From Pseudomaricurvus sp965656525 (GTDB lineage Bacteria > Pseudomonadota > Gammaproteobacteria > Pseudomonadales > Cellvibrionaceae), in NCBI GenBank assembly GCA_965656525.1, contig CBFHKY010000020.1, positions 1-60,101 of the forward strand: a DNA stretch of 60,101 nucleotides, given 5' to 3'. Under the pieces are notes generated by a model. It saw only the letters and a list, made by a program, of their open reading frames with translations, did no database searches and had not been told where the DNA came from. Each line of letters starts with the position of its first letter. The first letter of the stretch is position 1. Shown in pieces: positions 52,462-60,101 of the stretch. Both the position numbers and the translations under genes were made by a program.

Positions 52462-54351
52462 TCAGTGACTCAGCTCCAACAACAGTTTGTTCAAGCGAGT
52501 AACGTAAGCTGCTGGATCTTCCAGTGTGCCTCCCTCTGCCAAAGAAGCTTGATCGAAAAGGATATTGGCTAAATCGACAAAGCGATCTTCATCCTGCTCT
52601 TGATCCAATTTGGTCACCAAAGGGTGCTCTGGGTTAAGTTCAAGAATAGGCTTCGAATCGGGAACAGATTGACCAGCCTGCTCGAGGATGCGACGCATTT
52701 GAGCACCCATGTCGAATTCACCCACAACAATACACGCCGGCGAGCCTGTGAGACGGTTGGTTACTCTGACATCCTCTACTCTTTCTGCCAGTACATCTTT
52801 AACGCGCTTTAAAAGATCTTCATTTTTCTTAGCGCTTTCTTCTTTTGCTTTTTTGTCTTCTTCGGTATCCAGCTCACCAAGATCTAACTGACCTTTACCA
52901 ACATCTTGGAAGGTTTTGTCTTTGTATTCCATCAAATGGCTCATCAGCCACTCATCAACACGATCAGACAGCAGCAACACCTCGATGTCTTTTTTGCGTA
53001 AAGCCTCTAGGTGCGGACTGTTTTTTGCGGTATTAAAGTTTTCAGCCGCCACGTAGTAGATTTTGGTTTGGCCTTCTTTCATTCTCTCGATGTAACCATC
53101 AAGGGATTGATCCTGCGCAGGCAAATCCGTATGGGTGGTTGCAAAGCGCAACAGCGACGCCACCTTTTCTTTATTGCTGAAATCTTCAGCGGGACCTTCT
53201 TTTAACACTTGCCCAAATTCTGCCCACACTTTCGCGTAGCTTTCTGGATCTTTTGTTGCCATTTTTGACAGCATATCCAAAACACGCTTGGTCAAAGCTG
53301 TGCGCATGGCATCAATATTAGGATCTTTTTGCAATATTTCGCGAGACACATTCAACGAGAGATCGTTGGAATCAACCACACCTTTTATAAAACGCAAATA
53401 CAGCGGCAGAAACTGTTCGGCATCATCCATAATGAAAGTGCGCTGTACGTAGAGCTTAACACCTCTGGAGGCATCGCGATTGTACAGATCGAAAGGTGCG
53501 CGCGCAGGCAAATAGAGCAAGCTGGTGTAATCAAGCTTGCCTTCGACTCGATTATGGCTCCAAGTCAACGGCTCTTCAAAATCATGAGAGATATGTTTGT
53601 AGAACTCTTTGTATTCTTCATCACTGATCTCAGAACGCGAACGAGTCCACAAGGCCGTCGCATTGTTGATCGTTTCTTCTTCTGCGGCCTCTTCACCCTC
53701 GGCTTCTTTTTTCATGATCACAGGGAGAGAAATATGATCGGAATACTTCTTGATGATAGAGCGCAAACGGAAACCATCAGCGAATTCTTCCGCATCTGAC
53801 TTAAGGTGCAAAACAATCGTCGTCCCACGAGTTGCTTTTTCAACCGTCTCTACCGTGAACTCTGCTTCACCTGTACACTCCCAGTGAACACCTTCTGCAG
53901 CGAATGCTCCAGCTTTACGGGTAAACACTTCTACGCGGTCTGCGACGATAAAAGCAGAATAGAAGCCCACCCCAAATTGACCAATCAGCTGTGAATCTTT
54001 TTTCTGATCGCCCGACAGGGATTCAATAAAATTCGCGGTGCCAGACTTGGCAATAGTACCAAGATTTTCAACCACTTCGTCTCGATTCATGCCGATACCG
54101 TTATCAACAATCGTCAGTGTTTTGGCTTCTTTATCGAATTCAATACGAATGGCGAGCTCAGCATCATCTTCATACAAGTTGTTGTCCGATAATGCTTGGA
54201 AACGTAGTTTATCCGCCGCATCAGAGGCATTAGATATTAGCTCACGGAGAAAGATTTCTCGGTTTGAGTAAAGAGAATGGATCATGAGGTGCAGCAGCTG
54301 CTTGGCCTCTGTTTGAAATCCACGAGTTTCTTTTTGCGCTTCCACAGTCAT
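52462..54351 (-). CDS. htpG: Hsp90-family chaperone HtpG
   Basis: The bacterial Hsp90, an ATP-dependent cytoplasmic chaperone of 629 residues. The GHKL ATPase domain shows REIFLRELISNASDAADKLR, the ATP-lid and DNGIGMNRDEVVENLGTIA, and GQFGVGFYSAFIVAD. The middle domain carries NVSREILQKDPNIDAMR. The C-terminal dimerisation domain ends KLLLELSH. It is expressed from a near-perfect heat-shock promoter at 54405-54432 and ends at its own terminator, so it is a monocistronic heat-shock gene inserted between gpsA and sucD. Confidence 0.97.
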   Translation of the reverse strand: MTVEAQKETRGFQTEAKQLLHLMIHSLYSNREIFLRELISNASDAADKLRFQALSDNNLYEDDAELAIRIEFDKEAKTLTIVDNGIGMNRDEVVENLGTIAKSGTANFIESLSGDQKKDSQLIGQFGVGFYSAFIVADRVEVFTRKAGAFAAEGVHWECTGEAEFTVETVEKATRGTTIVLHLKSDAEEFADGFRLRSIIKKYSDHISLPVIMKKEAEGEEAAEEETINNATALWTRSRSEISDEEYKEFYKHISHDFEEPLTWSHNRVEGKLDYTSLLYLPARAPFDLYNRDASRGVKLYVQRTFIMDDAEQFLPLYLRFIKGVVDSNDLSLNVSREILQKDPNIDAMRTALTKRVLDMLSKMATKDPESYAKVWAEFGQVLKEGPAEDFSNKEKVASLLRFATTHTDLPAQDQSLDGYIERMKEGQTKIYYVAAENFNTAKNSPHLEALRKKDIEVLLLSDRVDEWLMSHLMEYKDKTFQDVGKGQLDLGELDTEEDKKAKEESAKKNEDLLKRVKDVLAERVEDVRVTNRLTGSPACIVVGEFDMGAQMRRILEQAGQSVPDSKPILELNPEHPLVTKLDQEQDEDRFVDLANILFDQASLAEGGTLEDPAAYVTRLNKLLLELSH

Positions 54352-54404
54352 TTTTCACAAGCTCCTGAACGTCTTACTACTGGGATGGTGTTATGTGAAA
54401 AAGA

Positions 54405-54432
54405 AGATGGGGGTTAAAAAATAGATTTCAAG
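54405..54432 (-). promoter_or_regulatory. Sigma-32 (RpoH) heat-shock promoter of htpG
   Basis: On the minus strand, CTTGAAA (54432-54426) is followed after 13 bases by CCCCATCT (54412-54405). This matches the E. coli RpoH consensus CTTGAAA-N(11-16)-CCCCATnT at every defined position. It is about 54 bases upstream of the htpG ATG, and htpG is a known RpoH-regulon gene in E. coli. Confidence 0.88.
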
Positions 54433-54487
54433 GTGTTGAGAGCTAATGACATACACTCTGCTATTCAAAATAGCACATCAAAAACAA

Positions 54488-54515
54488 AAACGGCTCCTTC
54501 TAGAAGGAGCCGTTT
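54488..54515 (-). terminator. Rho-independent terminator of the suc operon
   Basis: A 28-base perfect palindrome with arms AAACGGCTCCTTCT and its complement, followed on the minus strand by TTTTTGTTTT. It lies 96 bases past the sucD stop and before the htpG promoter, insulating the two units. Confidence 0.9.
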
Positions 54516-54610
54516 AGAGCGTACCGAAAACCATCCGTCAATCCCAACTGATCAGGTCAAGAGACTGCAGTTTTCATCAGCTATTGAGTGAGAGACTCAC
54601 TGAACAGAAC

Positions 54611-55483
54611 TTACCAACCTGTAAGCTCTTTCAATGCCTCACCAATGCCGGCCAAAGAACGTACGGTTTTAACACCGGCGTCTTCCAACGCAGCAAATTT
54701 CTCGTCAGCCGTACCTTTACCACCAGAAATGATCGCACCAGCATGACCCATGCGCTTTCCAGCAGGTGCTGTAACACCAGCAATGTAGGACACAACAGGT
54801 TTGCTTACGTTCGCTTTGATGTAAGCGGCTGCTTCTTCTTCTGCAGAACCACCGATCTCACCAATCATAACGATCGCTTCGGTCGCTGGGTCTTTTTCGA
54901 AAAGCTCTAGAATGTCAATAAAGTTAGAACCTGGGATAGGATCGCCACCAATACCCACACAGGTGGACTGACCATAACCGGCATCAGTAGTTTGCTTAAC
55001 AGCTTCGTAAGTCAGAGTACCGGAACGTGAGACGATACCCACTTTGCCTGGCAGGTGAATGTGCCCTGGCATAATACCAATCTTACATTCACCTGGGGTG
55101 ATAACACCCGGGCAGTTTGGACCAATCAGGCGTACACCCAATTCGTCACACTTCACTTTACACTCCAGCATATCCATCACTGGAATGTGCTCTGTGATAC
55201 AAACGATCAGCTTGATGCCGCCATTAGCAGCTTCCAAGATGGAATCCTTACAAAAAGGAGCTGGAACGTAGATCACGGAAGCTTCAGCGCCAGTAGCTTC
55301 AACAGCCTCAACGACAGTATTGAATACTGGTAGACCCAAGTGAGTAGTGCCACCTTTACCTGGTGTTACACCGCCAACCATTTTTGTTCCGTACTCAATC
55401 GCTTGTTCAGAGTGAAAGGTACCTTGACCGCCAGTAAAACCTTGGCAGATCACTTTAGTGTCTTTGTTAATCAGAATGCTCAT
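54611..55483 (-). CDS. sucD: Succinyl-CoA synthetase alpha subunit
   Basis: SucD carries the phosphohistidine of succinyl-CoA synthetase, which makes ATP or GTP and succinate from succinyl-CoA. The N-terminal CoA-binding domain has VICQGFTGGQGTFHSEQAIEYG, the middle RSGTLTYEAVKQTT and GIGGDPIPGSNFID, and the active-site histidine is in RMGHAGAIISGG near residue 246. It is 290 residues. It starts 14 bases after sucC and ends the suc operon. Confidence 0.97.
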   Translation of the reverse strand: MSILINKDTKVICQGFTGGQGTFHSEQAIEYGTKMVGGVTPGKGGTTHLGLPVFNTVVEAVEATGAEASVIYVPAPFCKDSILEAANGGIKLIVCITEHIPVMDMLECKVKCDELGVRLIGPNCPGVITPGECKIGIMPGHIHLPGKVGIVSRSGTLTYEAVKQTTDAGYGQSTCVGIGGDPIPGSNFIDILELFEKDPATEAIVMIGEIGGSAEEEAAAYIKANVSKPVVSYIAGVTAPAGKRMGHAGAIISGGKGTADEKFAALEDAGVKTVRSLAGIGEALKELTGW

Positions 55484-55497
55484 TGTACTGTCCCCTA

Positions 55498-56661
55498 TTA
55501 ACCTTTAGCCGCTTTAACAACTTGCTCTGCAGCGTCGGTCAAGCTAGTTGCAGCAATGATGTTCAGTCCGCTTTCAGCCAGTACTTTAGCGCCAACATCG
55601 GCGTTATTGCCTTCCAGGCGTACTACGACTGGAACCTTAACACCCACTTCTTCGACTGCACCGATTACACCTTCTGCGATTAGGTCACAACGAACAATAC
55701 CACCAAAGATATTGATCAATACGGCTTTAACACCGTCATCGCCGAGGATGATTTTGAAAGCTTCGATAACACGCTCTTTGGTAGCACCACCGCCAACATC
55801 AAGGAAGTTAGCTGGCTTACCGCCGTGCAGGTTAACAATATCCATGGTGCCCATGGCCAAACCGGCGCCATTCACCATGCAACCAATATTGCCATCGAGT
55901 GCGACATAGTTAAGATCCCACTGAGCGGCGTGAGCTTCACGAGCGTCTTCTTGCGAAGCATCGTGCATCTCTTTCAGCTCTGGGTGACGGTACATAGCGT
56001 TGCCGTCAATAACAATTTTGGCATCCAAACAGTGAAGGTTGTCTTCATCTGTAATAACCAGCGGATTGATTTCCAAAAGCGCCAAGTCTTTTTCTTGGAA
56101 CATTTTTGCAAGACCCATAAAGATCTTAACAAACTGATTGATCTGTGGACCTTTCAAACCCAGTTTGAAAGCCAACTCACGACCTTGATAAGGCTGAGCG
56201 CCAGTCAATGGATCTACCGTTGCTTTCAGAATTTTTTCTGGAGTCTCTTCAGCAACTTTCTCGATTTCTACACCACCTTCAGTAGAAGCCATAAACACAA
56301 TACGGCGACTAGAGCGATCTACCACAGCGCCAAGATACAGTTCATTGGCGATGTCGGTGCAGGTTTCGACCAAAATACGACTTACAGGCTGGCCTTTTTC
56401 GTCAGTCTGATAAGTAACCAGATTATTGCCTAACCACTTTTTGGCAAATTCTTCGATCTCTGCTTTAGAGCTAACCAGCTTAACGCCGCCAGCTTTACCG
56501 CGACCACCAGCGTGAACCTGAGCTTTAACAACCCACTTATCACCGCCAATTTCGTCAGCTGCTGCTGCAGCTTCGGCAGCAGTTTGAGCTGCAATACCGT
56601 TAGATACAGGCAGGCCGTATTCACGAAACAGCTGCTTGCCTTGATACTCATGCAAGTTCAT
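55498..56661 (-). CDS. sucC: Succinyl-CoA synthetase beta subunit
   Basis: The nucleotide-binding subunit, 387 residues with an ATP-grasp domain. Signatures are MNLHEYQGKQLFREYGLPV at the start, KAQVHAGGRGKAGGVKL near residue 45, EINPLVITDEDNLHCLDAK near 200, and GGIVRCDLIAEGVIGA near 320. It is followed by sucD and preceded by lpd with a 140-base gap that may hold an internal promoter. Confidence 0.97.
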   Translation of the reverse strand: MNLHEYQGKQLFREYGLPVSNGIAAQTAAEAAAAADEIGGDKWVVKAQVHAGGRGKAGGVKLVSSKAEIEEFAKKWLGNNLVTYQTDEKGQPVSRILVETCTDIANELYLGAVVDRSSRRIVFMASTEGGVEIEKVAEETPEKILKATVDPLTGAQPYQGRELAFKLGLKGPQINQFVKIFMGLAKMFQEKDLALLEINPLVITDEDNLHCLDAKIVIDGNAMYRHPELKEMHDASQEDAREAHAAQWDLNYVALDGNIGCMVNGAGLAMGTMDIVNLHGGKPANFLDVGGGATKERVIEAFKIILGDDGVKAVLINIFGGIVRCDLIAEGVIGAVEEVGVKVPVVVRLEGNNADVGAKVLAESGLNIIAATSLTDAAEQVVKAAKG

Positions 56662-56801
56662 GTTTTATTTCCATCCACTCGCGCCTTAGGCGCTCGGTTG
56701 TGTTCTAAGAAGTGTGGAATTACCACACTTCAGGTTTGAGCCTTTGCAAACAATCAAATGACTGCGTGTCAAACAGCTCCCCTAGTGCGCTATAAGAATT
56801 A

Positions 56802-58223
56802 TTATTTGCGCGTTTTACGATTCGGCATGTGAATAGCATGGCCATTCACTGCCAAAGCAGCTTCTTTCACTGCTTCAGAAAATGTGGGATGACCGAAAAC
56901 TGTCATACCAATATCTTCAGCAGTAGAACCAAATTCCATAGCGATAGCGACCTGCTGAACCAAATCGGACGCACTTGGGCCAACAATATGGCAACCCAGC
57001 ACACGATCGGTTTTCGCATCGGCGATCATTTTCACCATACCTTCAGCTTCATTCGCCGCTACAGCGCGGCCAACAGCCATAAAGGGGAAAGTGCCCACAT
57101 TGTAGTCGTCACCATCAGATTTAATTTGTTCTTCAGTGCGACCAACAGAAGCCACTTCCGGATGTGTGTAAATCACGTTAGGAATAATATCATAATTTAC
57201 TAGCGGCTTCTGTCCGGCAATACGCTCGGCAACCACAACACCTTCTTCAGAGCTTTTATGCGCTAACATCGGCCCACGTACAACGTCACCAACAGCCCAC
57301 ACACCAGGAGCACTGGTTGAGCAGTGGTCATCCACGTAGACAAAGCCTCGCTCATCTAAGGTAACACCGCTGTCTTGTGATAGAAGCCCTTCTGTATAAG
57401 GCCGACGACCAACACAAACGATCAGTTTGTCAAAAGTGGCTTTTTGCTCGGCGCCCTCTTTGTCAGTAAAGGTCACTTCAACCTCGTCACCCTTCACTTC
57501 GGTTGCCGTTACGCGACTGCTCAGGCGAATATCTAAACCCTGTTTAGCAAAGATTTTTTTCGTTTCACCTGCGATCTGCTGATCCATCATGGCTAAGAAG
57601 GTATCCATAGCCTCCAACAGTACAACTTCTGAACCTAAGCGACTCCATACACTGCCCAGCTCCAAACCGATCACACCTGCACCGATAACACCTAAACGTT
57701 TAGGCACTTCACTAAACTCTAAGGCTCCCGTAGAGTCCACGATAATCTTATCGTCCACTGGAGCCATGGGGATGTTCACCGGTACAGAGCCTGAAGCCAG
57801 AATAACGTTTTCAGCTTCTAATATTTGACTGTTACCGTCTTTGTCGGTCAGTTCAACTTTACGATTGGCTAACAGTTTACCTGTGCCTTCTAAAGAGGTG
57901 ACCTTATTGGCTTGAAATAACCCACCAATACCGCCAGTCATCTGCTGGACGACTTTATCTTTGCGCTTGAGCATCTTAGGGACATCAATGGTCACTTCAC
58001 CAGTGCTGATTCCATGAGCGGCATACGCTTTTTTCGCATCATGAAACTTGTGTGAACTATCAAGCAGTGCTTTCGAAGGGATACAACCAACGTTTAGACA
58101 CGTCCCACCATTCTTCCACTTTTCAATACAGGCTGTTTTCAGACCCAACTGCGCCGCCCGGATAGCCGCTACGTAACCACCCGGCCCTGCTCCAATCACA
58201 ATAACATCGTACTTTTCCGACAT
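56802..58223 (-). CDS. lpd: Dihydrolipoamide dehydrogenase (E3)
   Basis: E3 reoxidises dihydrolipoamide in the 2-oxoglutarate dehydrogenase complex, and possibly in others. The FAD-binding GAGPGGYVAAIRAAQLG is at residues 11-27, the redox disulfide Cys42-Cys47 is in GGTCLNVGCIPSK, the NAD-binding GAGVIGLELGSVWSRLG is central, and the C-terminal HPTFSEAVKEAAL carries the catalytic histidine. I chose ATG at 58223 (MSEKYDVIVIG, 473 residues); the upstream extension to 58259 is not conserved. It lies between sucB and sucC. Confidence 0.96.
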   Translation of the reverse strand: MSEKYDVIVIGAGPGGYVAAIRAAQLGLKTACIEKWKNGGTCLNVGCIPSKALLDSSHKFHDAKKAYAAHGISTGEVTIDVPKMLKRKDKVVQQMTGGIGGLFQANKVTSLEGTGKLLANRKVELTDKDGNSQILEAENVILASGSVPVNIPMAPVDDKIIVDSTGALEFSEVPKRLGVIGAGVIGLELGSVWSRLGSEVVLLEAMDTFLAMMDQQIAGETKKIFAKQGLDIRLSSRVTATEVKGDEVEVTFTDKEGAEQKATFDKLIVCVGRRPYTEGLLSQDSGVTLDERGFVYVDDHCSTSAPGVWAVGDVVRGPMLAHKSSEEGVVVAERIAGQKPLVNYDIIPNVIYTHPEVASVGRTEEQIKSDGDDYNVGTFPFMAVGRAVAANEAEGMVKMIADAKTDRVLGCHIVGPSASDLVQQVAIAMEFGSTAEDIGMTVFGHPTFSEAVKEAALAVNGHAIHMPNRKTRK

Positions 58224-58314
58224 AAGATTAACCCCCAAATAGTGTGTATGCTTTGTCATAGCAGTTCTTTATGACGTTGTCTTTACTGCTACATTTACAA
58301 CCTTAACCCTAAAC

Positions 58315-58338
58315 TAAGCACTGATTGATCAGTGCTTA
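58315..58338. repeat. Palindrome overlapping the sucB stop codon
   Basis: The arms TAAGCACTGAT (58315-58325) and ATCAGTGCTTA (58328-58338) are exact complements separated by two bases. The sucB stop codon lies within the right arm. There is no T-run on the minus strand after it, so it may be an mRNA-stabilising or processing hairpin between sucB and lpd rather than a terminator. Confidence 0.75.
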
Positions 58339-59544
58339 AAGTTCCAACAACATGCGCGCGGGGTCTTCGATCATGTCCTTAATTGCCACCAAAAACTGGA
58401 CAGCATCTTTACCATCAATCAATCGGTGATCATAAGAAACCGCCAAGTACATCATTGGCAAAATTTTGACCTCCCCGTTAACCGCCATTGGACGCTCTTG
58501 AATCGAGTGCATTCCTAGGATTGCTGTTTGTGGTGGGTTAATGATCGGTGTAGACATCAAAGAACCAAATACACCACCGTTGGTGATCGAAAAAGTCCCG
58601 CCTGTCATCTCTTCAATGCTGAGCTTGCCAGCTTGAGCACGCATACCAAAATCACGAATTGTATTTTCTATCGTGGCTAAGCTCATTTGATCGGCGTCGC
58701 GTAAAACCGGTACAACAAGGCCTTTTTCTGTTGAAACCGCAACACTAACATCTTGGTAACCGTGATAAACAATATCATCACCATCAAGAGACGCGTTCAC
58801 AGCGGGGAAACGACGCAGCGCTTCTACAGCAGCTTTTACAAAGAAACCCATAAAGCCAAGACGTGTGCCATTATGTGCTTTTTCAAACTGATCTTTGTAC
58901 TTTTTGCGCAGCTCCATGACCGGTGCCATGTTCACTTCATTGAACGTGGTCAGCATAGCCGTGCCTTGTGAAGTCTCCATTAACCGCTCGGCAATGCGCT
59001 TGCGCATACGAGTCATTGGGACACGTTTTTCAACACGCTCACCACTATGCACAACTACTTGTGATTGCTGAGCTACCGGTACGGAAGCTGACGATGTGAC
59101 AGGCGCAGCAACAGGTGCATTGGTTACATCTTCTTTGGTGATGCGTCCATCTTTACCCGTTCCTTTAAGCGTATTGAGATCCACGCCTTTTTCTTCTGCT
59201 AGCTTACGAGCCGCAGGGCTGGCAAAACCGCCAACATCAGCAGCGTCATCAGATGAAGCACTAGGAGCTGATTCAACTTGTTTCTCACTGCTTCCTGAAG
59301 GTGCAGCACCTTCCGTAAACACAGCAATAACTTCATTGCTTAAAATAGTGCTGCCTTCCCCTTTTACGATCTCAGCCAAGCTACCATCAGCGGGAGCGAC
59401 GACTTCCAAGACCACTTTGTCAGTTTCAATATCAACTAACAGCTCATCCCTTGAGACAGCTTCACCTGGTTGCTTGTGCCAAGTGGCAATCGATCCGTCT
59501 TGAACGGACTCTGGAAACGTAGGTGCTTTAATTTCAATTGTCAT
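58336..59544 (-). CDS. sucB: 2-oxoglutarate dehydrogenase E2, dihydrolipoyl succinyltransferase
   Basis: The core of the 2-oxoglutarate dehydrogenase complex, 402 residues. The lipoyl domain has the modified Lys43 (IETDKVVLEV). A flexible Ala/Ser/Pro linker leads to the subunit-binding domain (SPAARKLAEEKGVDLNTLKG), and the catalytic domain ends with the acyltransferase motif SYDHRLIDGKDAVQFL. It lies directly after sucA, with a 101-base gap, and 112 bases before lpd. ATG at 59544. Confidence 0.97.
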   Translation of the reverse strand: MTIEIKAPTFPESVQDGSIATWHKQPGEAVSRDELLVDIETDKVVLEVVAPADGSLAEIVKGEGSTILSNEVIAVFTEGAAPSGSSEKQVESAPSASSDDAADVGGFASPAARKLAEEKGVDLNTLKGTGKDGRITKEDVTNAPVAAPVTSSASVPVAQQSQVVVHSGERVEKRVPMTRMRKRIAERLMETSQGTAMLTTFNEVNMAPVMELRKKYKDQFEKAHNGTRLGFMGFFVKAAVEALRRFPAVNASLDGDDIVYHGYQDVSVAVSTEKGLVVPVLRDADQMSLATIENTIRDFGMRAQAGKLSIEEMTGGTFSITNGGVFGSLMSTPIINPPQTAILGMHSIQERPMAVNGEVKILPMMYLAVSYDHRLIDGKDAVQFLVAIKDMIEDPARMLLEL

Positions 59545-59645
59545 TCTGTTTTCCTTTAGCTCATCAGCTCATCGCTAATCTATTTGCATCAACTTTTTGC
59601 ATCAATCATGCAGCATCGAAATCCATTGCTGCACACAACGTAGCA

Positions 59646-60101
59646 TCACACTTTATCGACTGTGAGAGCCTCATTAATAAACCGCGTTTGCTCTTCAATG
59701 TGAATCGACATGTACCCGACTGCAGGCGCCGCAGAAGCATCTCGCCCGACATAGTTTAAGTAGAGTGACGAATTAAGATCATTCAAAACCCGACGCATAT
59801 GGTGCTGGCTGCTATACCATGCACCTTGGTTCATGGGCTCTTCCTGACACCACACTACATCCTGAAGATTTTCATAGGGCTTCAACGCTGCGGTCAGCTC
59901 TTCTTCTGGGAATGGGTACAGCTGCTCTAAGCGAACCAAAGCAACATCTTGCTGCTCTCGCTCCATGCGAGCTTCTAGTAAGTGGTAGTAAACCTTACCG
60001 CTACATAGAACAACACGCTTTACACCTTCAGCAGGAATAGTTTGATCTTGTTCAGGCAGCACGTTTTGGAACGTACCATTGGCCAACTCTTCCAGTGAAG
60101 A
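59646..60101 (-). CDS. sucA: 2-oxoglutarate dehydrogenase E1, C-terminal part (runs off the window)
   Basis: The C-terminal 151 residues of the thiamine-diphosphate-dependent E1 component. The frame is open to the right window edge (SSLEELANGTFQNVLPEQ), so the apparent internal start at 60086 is not real. Recognisable parts are VLCSGKVYYHLLEARMER, RLEQLYPFPEEEL, WCQEEPMNQGAWYSSQHHMR and the ending RFINEAL. It is the first gene of sucA-sucB-lpd-sucC-sucD; its 5' end is outside the window. Confidence 0.95.
   Translation of the reverse strand, partial: SSLEELANGTFQNVLPEQDQTIPAEGVKRVVLCSGKVYYHLLEARMEREQQDVALVRLEQLYPFPEEELTAALKPYENLQDVVWCQEEPMNQGAWYSSQHHMRRVLNDLNSSLYLNYVGRDASAAPAVGYMSIHIEEQTRFINEALTVDKV

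Overview
The window looks like a chromosomal segment of a gammaproteobacterium of the Pseudomonadales/Oceanospirillales type, probably marine or saline. This is inferred from gene order: gacA-uvrC-pgsA-tRNA, comEC-exbBD-lpxK-kdsB-ptp-murB, leuCDB-asd-fimV, prmB-aroC, gpsA-DUF4389-sixA and sucAB-lpd-sucCD are all Pseudomonas-like linkages, while base composition is only moderate by eye and the clusters are shuffled relative to Pseudomonas. No species is claimed. Six runs of N (7079-7177, 17279-17377, 34188-34285, 36112-36300, 46571-46694, 47309-47360) interrupt genes or repeats, and at least two do not have the length that protein families predict.

Layout: (1) 1-1805 is the end of an integrated element: a P4-type tyrosine integrase next to the 3' end of an intact tRNA-Leu, with repeated TAGCACC sites between them; the rest of the element lies left of the window. 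(2) 1806-15949 is mostly housekeeping: tRNA-Leu, tRNA-Cys, pgsA, uvrC, gacA, an AlkB-type dealkylase, murB, a low-molecular-weight phosphatase, kdsB, lpxK, exbD, exbB, comEC, a flavodoxin-like protein, an AraC regulator and an unassigned small protein. (3) 16383-24625 is a complete propionyl-CoA to succinyl-CoA module: carboxyltransferase, a very unusual 952-residue biotin carboxylase/biotin carrier, methylmalonyl-CoA epimerase, a strong terminator followed by a perfect 36-bp palindrome, methylmalonyl-CoA mutase and its MeaB chaperone. (4) 24794-28885 holds a DUF2062 membrane protein and an overlapping three-gene signalling operon (CHASE-PAS histidine kinase, receiver-diguanylate cyclase, single receiver). 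(5) 28901-38879 contains a nitrilase-type omega-amidase, the giant polar hub protein FimV, a heptamer tandem-repeat region, asd and leuB/D/C. (6) 39053-46534 has a LysR regulator divergent from leuC, a YdeP-like molybdoenzyme, an fdhD gene broken by a frameshift, an outer-membrane beta-barrel protein, an MFS transporter and aroC. (7) 46562-52310 holds prmB, folE, a DUF4892 protein, an alpha/beta hydrolase, sixA, DUF4389 and gpsA. (8) 52462-60101 has htpG behind a near-consensus heat-shock promoter, then the TCA segment sucA(partial)-sucB-lpd-sucC-sucD.

The propionate module feeds succinyl-CoA into the same TCA step handled by sucCD. Most genes are ordinary. The most unusual items are the divergent biotin carboxylase, the 36-bp palindrome, the broken fdhD beside an intact molybdoenzyme gene, the heptamer repeats, and the kinase/diguanylate cyclase operon. 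I found no CRISPR array, complete insertion sequence, rRNA or recognisable defence system.
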